DNA from: Chryseobacterium sp. MA9
GTDB lineage: Bacteria; Bacteroidota; Bacteroidia; Flavobacteriales; Weeksellaceae
Length of the DNA: 64,000 nt
NCBI RefSeq assembly: GCF_024399315.1
Contig: NZ_CP075170.1
Span: 186,001-250,000, forward strand
Direction: 5' to 3'
Shown here: piece after piece, positions 19,769-29,559 of the stretch
Numbering within the stretch: position 1 is the stretch's first letter
How the letters are laid out: each line of letters begins with the position of its first letter
Program-made: the position numbers and the translations under genes
Notes under the pieces: generated by a model
What the model saw: the letters and a program-made list of their open reading frames with translations, nothing else
Told to the model about the DNA's origin: nothing
Database searches by the model: none

Positions 19769-19794
19769 TATTCGATACAAATTTGTATCGAATA
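19769..19794. promoter_or_regulatory. 26-bp perfect palindrome, likely operator
   Basis: Half-site TATTCGATACAAA is followed directly by its exact reverse complement. The palindrome is 30 bp upstream of the XRE start. The TTG in its right half (19783-19785) can serve as -33 element of a plus-strand promoter, and by symmetry its left half offers the same on the minus strand. Binding here would block both directions. Confidence 0.65.
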
Positions 19795-19814
19795 TCTTTT
19801 TTTTCTTATATTTG
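19783..19814 (+). promoter_or_regulatory. Bacteroidetes-type promoter before structured RNA
   Basis: TTG at 19783-19785 and TATATTTG at 19807-19814 are 21 bases apart, matching the TTG / TAnnTTTG consensus of Bacteroidetes primary sigma. Transcription would start near 19821, about 60 bases before the long hairpin. The TTG lies inside the palindrome. Confidence 0.6.
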
Positions 19815-19883
19815 TAAAATAAGTTACAATAAACGTAATTTTGCGATACTTCAAAGAATAATAGAAGCTATTGCTTAGAATCT

Positions 19884-20022
19884 CGATTCGAAAACTGGTA
19901 ATTTTTAACATGCGAGACGATAAGTATTAAGCTCACGACCTAGGCGTGGGCTCTCTTATCTGCATGTAAGGTATACCAGTACCCCGAATCGGATAATGTA
20001 GAGTTCCCACGCCGTCTTTTTT
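19884..20022 (+). ncRNA. Structured RNA candidate (long interrupted hairpin)
   Basis: Five nested complementary blocks form one long stem: CGATTCG 19884-19890 with 19985-19991; ACTGGTA 19894-19900 with 19974-19980; ACATGC 19908-19913 with 19962-19967; GATAAG 19919-19924 with 19955-19960; GCTCACG 19931-19937 with 19945-19951 (one GU). A downstream CCCACGCC (20006-20013) is exactly complementary to GGCGTGGG (19943-19950) and precedes a T6 run, so the apical stem has a competing partner. No known RNA family was recognised; a 6S-like RNA or a switching leader of the SusC gene are possible. Confidence 0.5.
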
Positions 20023-20093
20023 CAATGCTGTTCGCTTTATCTTTACATAAAAATCTAAGCCCGCTTTCAAAAATAGTATCAGATTACACGATA

Positions 20094-20239
20094 CAATAGG
20101 AGGGTACAACCTATTGCGGCTTTAAAAAGCTTACACGGGAACACAGATTTCATTCATATTAAATTCTTTCCGGTGCCCTAAAGGTCACTGATTACAGAAC
20201 TTCACCAGTCCTTTTTCATACCAAAGGGCATCAGGAAAG
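20094..20239 (+). promoter_or_regulatory. Structured 5' leader of the SusC gene
   Basis: Two stems stand out in the leader: CAATAGG / CCTATTG (20094-20116) and a larger one made of CTTTCC (20166-20171) with GGAAAG (20234-20239), TGCCCT (20174-20179) with AGGGCA (20225-20230) and GG/CC inside. This could be a cis-regulatory element. The GGTCACTG inside recalls a B12 box but the rest does not match a cobalamin riboswitch. Confidence 0.35.
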
Positions 20240-20384
20240 TCTTTATTTAATAAATGAATCAAAAAACTACTCAACTTAAAAATCAGAAGAAAGAAAAAAG
20301 CCCCTTCCCATAGAGTTTGCAGACCAACGGGAAAGAGCGTAGTTCAGTAATTAATCTTTAAAAATTAAAAACCTTTACAAATCT

Positions 20385-23300
20385 ATGAAAAATTCCTATT
20401 ACCATATAGGAGGCATTTTCTTTGGGCTCATGTTTACCGCTGTAAGCATCGATACAAAAGCCCAAACACGCACCATTTCCGGTACTGTAACCTCATCCGG
20501 CAAACCTTTACAGGGAGTTATAATCTCCCAAGAGGGTAGGGATCAGATAACCATGACCGGCAACAACGGAACCTACACAATACAGGTTTCAGCAGAAAAT
20601 ACCATCCTATTGTTCAGACACCCTGATTATGCAGAAGAAAAATTCACACTCACTAATCAGAAAGTCGTTAATATCAGTTTAGAACAAAAAGTAAAGGGAA
20701 TCGAAGAAGTTATTCTCAACGCTGGCTACTATAAGGTTAAAGACAAAGAAAGAACCGGTAGTATCGCCAAAGTTTTAGCAAAAGATATCGGAAATCAACC
20801 TGTCACCAATGTACTCTCAGCGGCTCAGGGAAGGGTAGCGGGAGTGAATATTGTACAGAACTCGGGAATGCCGGGTGGAGGGTATGATATTCAGATAAGA
20901 GGGAAGAATAGTCTCAGGTCTCTTGGAAATAATCCACTGTATGTAGTGGACGGGGTTCCGGTAGGAGGAGAAATGGCTTCCCAGTTTTCAGGAGCGGTAC
21001 TGCCTGCCAGCAGTATCAACCCGCTTAACAGTATTAATCCTGCGGATATTGAGAGTATTGAGATTCTGAAAGATGCGGATGCAACCTCGATCTATGGATC
21101 TAGGGGAGCGAATGGAGTAGTGCTGGTGACCACGAAGAAAGGGAAGAGCGGGAAAGCTGGTGCAGGTGCAGGAGGAGCAGGGAATCTGGGATTAAATGTG
21201 GGGACTTCCTATGCAGTAAGTTCTGTGATTAATAACCTTACCATGATGAAGACTGGGGATTATCTAAGGATGCGAAGGCAGGCTTATCAGAATGACGGGA
21301 TTTCTTCCTATCCGGCTAATGCCTATGATATCAATGGAGTGTGGGATCAGGGGAGATATATGGATTGGAGGAAATCACTGATCGGAAATACCGCAGATGC
21401 TTTTACCACGAATGTCTCTCTAAGCGGAGGGAATGAGAGAACAAGTTTTTTGGTAGGCTATGGACACAATGAGCAATCTACCGTGTTTTCAAAAGACTTT
21501 AAGTATAAGGCGGATAATCTTTCTGCCAATATCAGCCACAGTTCTGAAGATAAACGTTTTCAGCTGAGTGTTTCCAGCAGGTTCTCGCTTCAAAAGAATA
21601 ATGTACTGAGTGAGGATATCACCAGACAGGCTTTCCTGATAGTACCCAATGCTCCGGCTTTGTATCTGGCGGATGGAAGCCTCAATTGGGAGAACAATAC
21701 CTTTAACAATCCGGCAGGACTCTATAACAGTTCTTATTCCTATGAGAACAAGCAGTTTTTAACCAATATGAATGTGCAGTATGAACTGCTCGAACATTGG
21801 TTTCTGAAATTTAATGGGGGACTGAATTACCAGTCTTTTGATGAAAGGTCCTTAAAGCCTAATACCATGTATAATCCTGCTTCCTATCAGGGACAGTCCA
21901 GTGCAAGCTCGCAGTCGTATAAGAGTAATCAGGATCGGTTTTCGTTTATTCTGGAACCTCAGCTCAACTGGCGGATGAAGAAGGGCAGACATGCCTTGGA
22001 TGTGCTAGTAGGGACTACCTTTCAGCGGGAAACAGGCACGCAGGGTTCTATGATCGGAATTGGATTTGAGAGCAATGCTTTTATAAAGAATGTAGGAGCA
22101 GCCAGGACGAAGATCATTACCGATCAGATCAGAACGGAATACCGGTATGCTGCATTCTTTGGAAGGGTGAATTACCAGTATGCCGGAAGGTATATCCTGA
22201 ATGTGACCGGAAGAAGGGATGGAAGCAGCCGATTTGGTCCCAGTAATAAGTTTGCGAATTTCGGGGCTGTGGGAGCAGCATGGATATTCTCTCAGGAATC
22301 TTTCCTGAAAAATAAGAAATGGCTGAGCTTTGGGAAACTTCGTAGCAGCTACGGAACTACCGGAAGTGATAATATAGGAGACTATGGGTATCTGGATACC
22401 TATGACCTCTCAGAATACCTGTATAACAATACCGCAGGGCTGAATCCTTCAAGGTTGTATAATCCCAATTACAGCTGGGAGAAGACCACTAAGCTGGAAG
22501 CAGCTTTGGAGCTGGGATTTTTCAAGAACAAGATTAACCTGACTGCGGCGTGGTACAGGAACCGTTCTTCAAGCCAGCTGGTAGGTTATCAGCTTCCATC
22601 TATAACAGGGTTTCCAAGTGTACTGGCCAATCTGGATGCCGTAGTGGAGAATTCAGGCTGGGAACTGGAACTTTCCGCTAAACCTTTTTCAGGAGGAGAT
22701 TTTCAGTGGGAATCCGGGATCAATATCAGTTTTCCTAAAAACAAGCTGGTTTCTTTTCCGGGGCTGGCAGGTTCTACCTATGCCAATACCTATGTTATAG
22801 GACAGCCCATTACATCGGTAAAAGTATATCAGTATGAAGGGATTGATCCGGCTACAGGACTGTATCGGTTCAAAGATTTTAACGGGGATGGGAAGATCTC
22901 AGCTCCGGACGACAGGCAGGCCATAGAAAATATCGGTGTACGGTATTTTGGGGGATGGAACAATACCCTCCGCCTTAAGAACTGGAACCTGTCATTTCTC
23001 TTTCAGTTTGTGAAACAGAGAAACTGGAATTATAACAATATCATGCCCATACCGGGAACGATGAATAACCAGCCTCAGGAGGTAATGGATGTATGGTCTG
23101 CTGAGAATCCGGTCGGAACCTATATGCCGTATTCTTCAGGGAGCAATGGGATCAAGAATCAGCTTCATGTATTTTTTATGAACAGTACGGCAGCGGTGTC
23201 TGATGCTTCATTCATCCGCCTTAAGAACCTGGAGCTGGGGTATAAGGTTCCGGTAAAAGGAGCTTTTAAAAGTGTGAAGGTCTATTTTCAGGGACAGAAC

Positions 23301-23405
23301 CTGCTGACTTTTACGAAGTATTTCGGGCCTGATCCTGAGTTCAGGAATATTGGCTTCCTGCCTCCTTTAAAAACCTATTCAATGGGGGTTTTGATTACAC
23401 TATAA
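20385..23405 (+). CDS. SusC/RagA TonB-dependent outer-membrane transporter
   Basis: A 1006-aa outer-membrane transporter that imports oligomers with energy from TonB. A signal peptide ends near residue 26 (TKAQ). A carboxypeptidase-regulatory-like domain (about 29-110) is followed by the plug (about 115-245, with QGRVAGVNIVQNSGMPGGG and YGSRGANGVVLVTTKKG) and the beta-barrel to the end. It forms one operon with the SusD protein (24 bp gap) and a prolyl-oligopeptidase. The start follows an AT-rich leader. The substrate is probably peptide, judged from the peptidase partner. Confidence 0.93.
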   Translation: MKNSYYHIGGIFFGLMFTAVSIDTKAQTRTISGTVTSSGKPLQGVIISQEGRDQITMTGNNGTYTIQVSAENTILLFRHPDYAEEKFTLTNQKVVNISLEQKVKGIEEVILNAGYYKVKDKERTGSIAKVLAKDIGNQPVTNVLSAAQGRVAGVNIVQNSGMPGGGYDIQIRGKNSLRSLGNNPLYVVDGVPVGGEMASQFSGAVLPASSINPLNSINPADIESIEILKDADATSIYGSRGANGVVLVTTKKGKSGKAGAGAGGAGNLGLNVGTSYAVSSVINNLTMMKTGDYLRMRRQAYQNDGISSYPANAYDINGVWDQGRYMDWRKSLIGNTADAFTTNVSLSGGNERTSFLVGYGHNEQSTVFSKDFKYKADNLSANISHSSEDKRFQLSVSSRFSLQKNNVLSEDITRQAFLIVPNAPALYLADGSLNWENNTFNNPAGLYNSSYSYENKQFLTNMNVQYELLEHWFLKFNGGLNYQSFDERSLKPNTMYNPASYQGQSSASSQSYKSNQDRFSFILEPQLNWRMKKGRHALDVLVGTTFQRETGTQGSMIGIGFESNAFIKNVGAARTKIITDQIRTEYRYAAFFGRVNYQYAGRYILNVTGRRDGSSRFGPSNKFANFGAVGAAWIFSQESFLKNKKWLSFGKLRSSYGTTGSDNIGDYGYLDTYDLSEYLYNNTAGLNPSRLYNPNYSWEKTTKLEAALELGFFKNKINLTAAWYRNRSSSQLVGYQLPSITGFPSVLANLDAVVENSGWELELSAKPFSGGDFQWESGINISFPKNKLVSFPGLAGSTYANTYVIGQPITSVKVYQYEGIDPATGLYRFKDFNGDGKISAPDDRQAIENIGVRYFGGWNNTLRLKNWNLSFLFQFVKQRNWNYNNIMPIPGTMNNQPQEVMDVWSAENPVGTYMPYSSGSNGIKNQLHVFFMNSTAAVSDASFIRLKNLELGYKVPVKGAFKSVKVYFQGQNLLTFTKYFGPDPEFRNIGFLPPLKTYSMGVLITL

Positions 23406-23429
23406 AATATAAAAGCTAAAAAATTAATA

Positions 23430-24833
23430 ATGAAAAATTCTAAAATCAATATAAATCAATGTTGTCAATTGATGAGGTTCTTTAGAAGCAGGGGATTGGT
23501 CCTGCTGTTGTGTGTGCTTCTTTTCTCCTGTGAGAAGATGCTGGAAGTGGAAACGCCTTCCAATCAGATCGGAAAGGATAAGGTCTTTGCGGATGTTCAG
23601 ACCGCTAATGCAGCGCTGGCTGGGTTGTATGCAGGATTGAGAGATAACTCACCGCTCTCAGGGGAGTCACTGGGAGCTTTCCTAGGAGTCTATACGGATG
23701 ATCTGGATTCTTATGCCTTAACGGATACCAATGGCGTACTGGCGCTGTATCATAACCAGCAGACCGATACCAATTCTACGGTGTATTCGGTATGGTCTAC
23801 GGCCTATCAGCACATCTATGCTGCCAATGCTATTATTGAAGGCGTCAGAGCATCTGCGCTGCCGGGTAATGAAAAGAATAGGATAGAAGGGGAAGCCCTT
23901 CTGGTGCGAAGCATCATGCTGTTTTATCTTCAGCAACTCTTTGGGGCGGTTCCTTACCCGGTAAGTACGGATTATACAGTAAATCAGTCTCTGCCAAGGG
24001 TAGAATCTATAGAAGTGCTGTCAAGACTGGAAGCGGATCTTGTACGTTGTGGAGAGTTGCTTCCAGATCAGTACAGGGATGCCGAAAGGGTATATCCTAA
24101 CCGTAAAGGAGCTGAGCTGATGCTGGCCAGAGTGTATATGCTGGAGCAGAAGTGGGCTCAGGCAGAAACTGTCCTGAAAACGATTCTGGGAAGTCCGCTG
24201 TATAATTTTCAGAATGACCTGTCAAAAGTGTTTCAGAGGGATTCAAAACATATAATATGGCAGATAAAACCTGCGAATCCCGGTGATCCTGTGAAAGAAG
24301 CCATGGTGTATTACTTTTCAGGGGCAGCGCCTACGGGATATGCGCTGTCTGAAAGTCTGATGAGTTCTTTTGAAGCGGGAGACCTTAGAAAACAGCAGTG
24401 GATGGCTGCGGTAACTGTAGGAGGAAATACCTGGTATCGCGTGAATAAGTATAAAAATATAACTAGTAATGATACGGAGGATTCTATAGTGTTTCGTTTG
24501 GAAGAAGTGTATTTACTGCTCACTGAAGCACTGACTCAGCAGAATAAAGTTGGGGAAGCATTGCAGTATATCAATCCGGTGAGGCAGAGAGCAGGACTGA
24601 ATGCTTTAGCATCAGTTTCAAAAGAAGTGTTGCTGAGTGAAATCCTTTTAGAAAACAGGAGGGAGTTCTTTACCGAAATGGGACACCGATTCCTGGATTT
24701 AAAACGAAATAACAGACTTGTTGATTTGCAGGCGGTAAAACCAAACTGGAAATCTTTTCACAGCCTATGGCCGGTTCCCCAGAAAGATCTGTTGCTTAAT
24801 CCTAATTTAAAACCTCAGAATAATGGCTATTAA
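23430..24833 (+). CDS. RagB/SusD-family surface lipoprotein
   Basis: The substrate-binding lid partner of SusC, 467 aa. The lipoprotein signal ends at LLFSC (C34); a start at M15 would also give a normal signal. The body has the TPR-like helices of the family (AELMLARVYMLEQKW) and the C-terminal signature LLENRREFFTEMGHRFLDLKR. Its end overlaps the next gene by 11 bp, which suggests translational coupling. Confidence 0.92.
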   Translation: MKNSKININQCCQLMRFFRSRGLVLLLCVLLFSCEKMLEVETPSNQIGKDKVFADVQTANAALAGLYAGLRDNSPLSGESLGAFLGVYTDDLDSYALTDTNGVLALYHNQQTDTNSTVYSVWSTAYQHIYAANAIIEGVRASALPGNEKNRIEGEALLVRSIMLFYLQQLFGAVPYPVSTDYTVNQSLPRVESIEVLSRLEADLVRCGELLPDQYRDAERVYPNRKGAELMLARVYMLEQKWAQAETVLKTILGSPLYNFQNDLSKVFQRDSKHIIWQIKPANPGDPVKEAMVYYFSGAAPTGYALSESLMSSFEAGDLRKQQWMAAVTVGGNTWYRVNKYKNITSNDTEDSIVFRLEEVYLLLTEALTQQNKVGEALQYINPVRQRAGLNALASVSKEVLLSEILLENRREFFTEMGHRFLDLKRNNRLVDLQAVKPNWKSFHSLWPVPQKDLLLNPNLKPQNNGY

Positions 24834-27369
24834 TATCAATAAACTGATAATTCTTTTATTGATTCTTATGGGGATGATCTGTTATGGACAGTTTCGGCAG
24901 GATTCAGTGAGAGATGAAAGTTCAGAATTTTACAATATTGCCGTTAACAAAGTGTCTGATGACGGGAAGTGGATAGTGGCCACAAAAGTCTACAGGCAGA
25001 ATTATGATACGGCAGTAGTACTGGCTACAGGGAGGTCAGGGGTAACATCCCTGGTAGGCACACTGACCAAAAAATACCAGTACTCGTTTGTAAAAGGTGA
25101 CCAGCTGCTGGCATTGGGGCAGGGAAAAGCAGTGCTGTGGAATCTGCGGACCGGAATGCAGAAAGAACCGAAGACAGGCCGGGAGGGCAGAGAATCAGTA
25201 AATGTAATGCAGAGTGGAGTGATGGAGAAAGGGGATAAGTATTTTTTGCAGACTAGTGACAGTATTCTTCATATCTATGATGCGAAATCTGCTCTGCTGG
25301 AGAAAGTAGAGCGGGTGCAGTATTTTAAGGTGAGCGGTTCAGGATCTGTATTGTATATCGTAAAAAAATCAGGCAGGGAGACTCAGCTGGTAAAGTATTC
25401 CGGTAATAAAGTAGAGAGCGTGTATGCTGCGCCGGGTATGATCCGGAGTATGGAAGAAACACCTTCAGAAAGTTTTTTGATTCTTAAAGAAGAAACAAGA
25501 GATGGAGGAGGTGTAAACAGTTCATTTCAGAAGGTTGTGTTGCTGGATACAAAGAGAGGGGAACTGGTGTTTCCTAATATAGGTGAGGTTAGAAAAGAAG
25601 AATACCTGCGTTTTACCGAAATACAAAACGGAAGTGCTATGATGATTACAGGAATGACCCATATTCCGGTGGAAAAGGGTACGGTTGATATCTGGTATGG
25701 AAATGATGGTAATCTGGAAGCCAAGCAGGAAGGTTCTTTTGTAAAGAGGTACTGGATATGGAAAAAGGATGGTAATGAGTTGATGAGTGTTCCCTCTGAC
25801 CGTTTTTCAACAGTAATAAGCCTGAATAATCCTGATTATTTTTTGATGTTTAACAGGGAGGAGTTACAGAATTATTCAACACTGTTTCCTCTGATTCACG
25901 GTTTTCTGTATGATCGTAAAAAGGGTAGGTATGAGGATCTGGGTATACTACAGGCAGAAGTTTCAGTGTCAGACCGGGGAAGTCATTTTATATATAAAAA
26001 TAAGGAGTGCTTATGGGTATTGGTAGATAGGGAGACTTCGAGGAGAACAGTGCTGGAGAAGAAAGATTTGACAAAAGCATATTTCAGTCCAGATGGCAGA
26101 ACGATCTATTTTGAAAGTAGTAGCGATCTTTGGAAGTATGAAATAAAGAAGGGACAGTTTATCGCACTTAATATCGATCATGAAAATGAAGTAAAGGTAG
26201 TTACGAAAGATGAAACGGATTTGTATCCTGATTCGGGTTATAATTTTAGGAGAAGTATACTGAATGTAGATGTACCGGTGCTGCTGGCAGTTACCAGAAA
26301 AGGAACGATTGAGAAAACCTTTTTGAAATGGGAGAAGGGCAGGCTTGATACACTCATGGCTTCTTCAGCTTCGAATATAACATGGTATAAAACGGATGAA
26401 TCTTTAAAAAAGGTGGTGTATGTAGAAGAAAGTCTTCATTTTCCGCCTAGGATTGTCTATAAGGAGATAGGAAAAGAAAAAGGGAATATTTTATTTCAGA
26501 GTAATGTGCATGATAAAATATCAGCGTCAATAAGGAGGGAGGTGATTAGTTTTAACAATAGGGAAGGAACGGCTCTGAAAGGACTTTTATATTATCCTAT
26601 TGGATATATTGAGGGGAAAAAATATCCAATCGTGGTTCATATCTATGAAGTGCAGAGCAGGAATCCGAATCAGTATCTATCCCCTCTGAATAATTTTCCG
26701 GTGGGGTTTTCGATTAGAAAGCTATTAGAGGAAGGGTATTTTGTGTATCTGCCGGATATTGTGAACGGACCTTCAGGGGTAGGAAAGTCAGCATTGGATT
26801 GTGTAGAAAGCTCACTGGATGTATTAAAAACTCATACAGACGTTGATCTTACAAATGTAGGATTGATCGGTCATTCTTTTGGAGGGTACCGGGCGAATTT
26901 TATAGCAGGAAATTCCAATCGTTTTAAAACTTATATTTCGGGTGCAGGAGCCAGTGATCTGACCAGAATGTATTTTTCATATAATGAGACCTCGTCTACT
27001 CCTTTTTACTGGCAGTTTGAAGAGGGACAGTATAATATGCATGCTGCTTTTGCAGAGAATAAAAAGCTGTATATGGATAATAATCCGATTGAAAATGTAC
27101 ATAAAGTAAATGCTCCCATGCTTTTATGGACTGGAATGGAAGATAAAAGGATTGTGTGGGACCAGACCATGGAATTTTATATCGGGCTGAAACGGAATAA
27201 GAAAGATGTTGTAGCCTTGTTTTATCCGGGAGAAGCCCATGTTTTTACCATAGGTTCAAAAGCAGAGAAAGACCTGGCTTTAAGAATACAGGATTGGTGG
27301 GATTATTTTCTGAAAGGGAAGAGAGACATCCCATGGATTGACAACCAAATCAAAAAGGATGCTGATTAG
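24823..27369 (+). CDS. Prolyl-oligopeptidase-family (S9) serine peptidase
   Basis: An 848-aa secreted or periplasmic peptidase. A signal segment lies at about 5-24. A propeller-like N-terminal domain is followed by an alpha/beta-hydrolase domain from about 585. The catalytic serine is S685 in GHSFGG; D774 (GMEDKR) and H806 (GEAHVF) complete the triad. It probably cleaves peptides handled by the SusC/SusD pair. It is shorter in family signatures at the N-terminus than classic DPP-IV enzymes. A terminator overlaps the stop codon. Confidence 0.88.
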   Translation: MAININKLIILLLILMGMICYGQFRQDSVRDESSEFYNIAVNKVSDDGKWIVATKVYRQNYDTAVVLATGRSGVTSLVGTLTKKYQYSFVKGDQLLALGQGKAVLWNLRTGMQKEPKTGREGRESVNVMQSGVMEKGDKYFLQTSDSILHIYDAKSALLEKVERVQYFKVSGSGSVLYIVKKSGRETQLVKYSGNKVESVYAAPGMIRSMEETPSESFLILKEETRDGGGVNSSFQKVVLLDTKRGELVFPNIGEVRKEEYLRFTEIQNGSAMMITGMTHIPVEKGTVDIWYGNDGNLEAKQEGSFVKRYWIWKKDGNELMSVPSDRFSTVISLNNPDYFLMFNREELQNYSTLFPLIHGFLYDRKKGRYEDLGILQAEVSVSDRGSHFIYKNKECLWVLVDRETSRRTVLEKKDLTKAYFSPDGRTIYFESSSDLWKYEIKKGQFIALNIDHENEVKVVTKDETDLYPDSGYNFRRSILNVDVPVLLAVTRKGTIEKTFLKWEKGRLDTLMASSASNITWYKTDESLKKVVYVEESLHFPPRIVYKEIGKEKGNILFQSNVHDKISASIRREVISFNNREGTALKGLLYYPIGYIEGKKYPIVVHIYEVQSRNPNQYLSPLNNFPVGFSIRKLLEEGYFVYLPDIVNGPSGVGKSALDCVESSLDVLKTHTDVDLTNVGLIGHSFGGYRANFIAGNSNRFKTYISGAGASDLTRMYFSYNETSSTPFYWQFEEGQYNMHAAFAENKKLYMDNNPIENVHKVNAPMLLWTGMEDKRIVWDQTMEFYIGLKRNKKDVVALFYPGEAHVFTIGSKAEKDLALRIQDWWDYFLKGKRDIPWIDNQIKKDAD

Positions 27370-27379
27370 CATCCTTTTT
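27352..27379 (+). terminator. Rho-independent terminator overlapping stop codon
   Basis: AAAAAGGATGCT, loop GATT, AGCATCCTTTTT gives a 12-bp stem. The last codons and the stop of the peptidase lie inside the hairpin. It ends the SusC operon. Confidence 0.85.
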
Positions 27380-27477
27380 CCATTTTATATGGGTGATATT
27401 TTAAAACCCTGACATACTTTTGTAACTATTTATAACAGGTTATTCCCTCAATTTCTAATGCTGAATCCCCGATAATT

Positions 27478-28011
27478 CTAGTGTTTACCTTCATTGATTT
27501 CCTCTACGAGTTTTGCGTTGAACGCGGGAAGGTCTTTGGGAGTTCTGCTAGTAACAAGCCCGGAATCAACAACGACTTCCTGATCTTCCCAACGGGCTCC
27601 TGCATTTTTTAAATCCTGGCTGATAGAGTAGACTGAGGTTAAATCTCTTCCTTCGACAACGCCAGCATTAATGAGAATCTGAGGTCCGTGGCAGATTGCC
27701 CCTACGGGTTTATGCTGGGAAAAAAAATCTTTTACAAAGGCAATAGCTTTTTCATTGGTTCTTAGCTGATCAGGATTAATAACTCCACCCGGTAATACAA
27801 GAGCATCGTAGTCTGAAGCATCTGCATTTTCCAGGTTTTGATCTACAGGATATTCTTTGCCCCAGTTTTTTTCTGCCCAGGATTTGATACCTCCCGTTTC
27901 AGGGCTTACAATGTGCGTAGTCCATCCCTGCTGTTCCAGATAATCTTTAGGGGAGCTTAGTTCGCTCTCTTCGAAGCCGTGTGTGGCCAATATTGCAATT
28001 TTTTTTGACAT
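27478..28011 (-). CDS. DJ-1/PfpI-family protein
   Basis: A 177-aa type 1 glutamine-amidotransferase-like protein. The nucleophile is C107 in AICHGPQ, with H108 next to it and an acidic residue in FEESE near 15. Family members act as glyoxalases, deglycases or stress chaperones; the exact activity is not settled. It lies with other small stress-type genes (DUF2383) on the same strand. Confidence 0.88.
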   Translation of the reverse strand: MSKKIAILATHGFEESELSSPKDYLEQQGWTTHIVSPETGGIKSWAEKNWGKEYPVDQNLENADASDYDALVLPGGVINPDQLRTNEKAIAFVKDFFSQHKPVGAICHGPQILINAGVVEGRDLTSVYSISQDLKNAGARWEDQEVVVDSGLVTSRTPKDLPAFNAKLVEEINEGKH

Positions 28012-28097
28012 AATTAAATTTTTTAGGTTAAAAGAAATGAACGAGCTTATCCTTCTGGCAATAGAATGCTGCTCATCATTATGAAGCAGATATTTTC

Positions 28098-28550
28098 TTA
28101 ATTCTTTAAATCTTCAAGATTCTCAAATTTATCATGAGAAGCTTTTAATTGGTGAAGCTGATCAAGTATGACTCTGGAACTTTCCGGACATAAATCATCG
28201 CTGTCTAAGGCATCCTGATAAGCATCAATAGCAGCACTTTCACCATATACCACATTTCCTATAGTTGTATCGGCTTTGTCTGCCGAAAAAGAATTTTTCA
28301 CATCAATCCAGGCTCTGTGAATAGCGCCTGCCGCAGAACCTGACTGATCAGGTGTGCCTCCTCTCTCCGTTATCAGATCGGTAAGCTGATTTTTCATAGT
28401 ATGTGACTGCGATACCATGGTGTCATATTCTGACCGTAGCAGAGGATACTGCTCCCATACCTTATCTTCAACTTTAGAAAATCCTTGAATTCTGTCGTTT
28501 GTAATGTTCAGTAAATCGTTTAGTACTGACACTGTTTTTTGGTTGTTCAT
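28098..28550 (-). CDS. DUF2383 (PA2169 family) four-helix protein
   Basis: A 150-aa soluble four-helix-bundle protein with the ferritin-like pattern of PA2169/DUF2383 proteins (VSVLNDLLNITNDRIQGF ... DAYQDALDS). Such proteins are often stress-induced in Bacteroidetes. Function unknown. It precedes the PfpI gene on the same strand by 86 bp and may share its transcript. Confidence 0.85.
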   Translation of the reverse strand: MNNQKTVSVLNDLLNITNDRIQGFSKVEDKVWEQYPLLRSEYDTMVSQSHTMKNQLTDLITERGGTPDQSGSAAGAIHRAWIDVKNSFSADKADTTIGNVVYGESAAIDAYQDALDSDDLCPESSRVILDQLHQLKASHDKFENLEDLKN

Positions 28551-28815
28551 ACTGTATATTTTTTGAATGGTAGTATTAACTTTGCAAGTGTCATGCCTTA
28601 AACAGCCTATTTGCTGAGATGTGGTACTTAAAAAAATCTTAAAATCCGGAAGATTAATACACTCGTGAATAGAATAACAACAGACTGAAAATATAACAAA
28701 AAGGATATTTCAAAGATTGGCTTAGTAATTTGGAATAATAAGAATGTAAAACATAGATAATGAAAATATAGTGCTTCGTAAACTTTTATTAATTTGGTTT
28801 CTAACGATCCAATAT

Positions 28816-28866
28816 AACATTATACTGTAAAAGGATGCTTTAAGCATCCTTTTACAGTATAATGTT
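28816..28866. terminator. 51-nt perfect palindrome, probably bidirectional terminator
   Basis: Two 25-nt arms, starting AACATTATACTG, are exact reverse complements around one central T. It lies between the stop of the small membrane protein gene (28870) and the promoter region of the DUF2383 gene. The centre GGATGCT/AGCATCC recurs in two nearby terminators. Confidence 0.6.
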
Positions 28867-28869
28867 TCT

Positions 28870-29404
<535 letters not shown>

Positions 29405-29508
29405 ACGATATATATTTATTCAAATAATTACAATTTTTTTGCCATTAGTAGCAAGTGTGGTACTTTTTGTCGGGAATTTTTATTGGATAGGTAGAGTCGG
29501 GGATATAT

Positions 29509-29540
29509 AAAAAGAAGGATACCTTGTGGCATCCTTCTCT
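29509..29540 (-). terminator. Terminator of the DUF6520/MauE operon
   Basis: Read on the minus strand, AGAAGGATGCC, loop ACAA, GGTATCCTTCTTTTT makes an 11-bp stem with one mismatch followed by T. It lies just beyond the DUF6520 stop. Confidence 0.75.
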
Positions 29541-29559
29541 TTGTTAATGGAAAGTTGGT

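Noticed and set aside
19884..20022. Retron msr-msd RNA or integron attC site
   Set aside because: No reverse transcriptase lies nearby, and the RYYYAAC/GTTRRRY core of attC is absent.
20166..20239. Cobalamin riboswitch before SusC
   Set aside because: GGTCACTG and GGGAA pieces occur but the order and spacing of the conserved boxes do not fit, and the operon points to peptides rather than B12.
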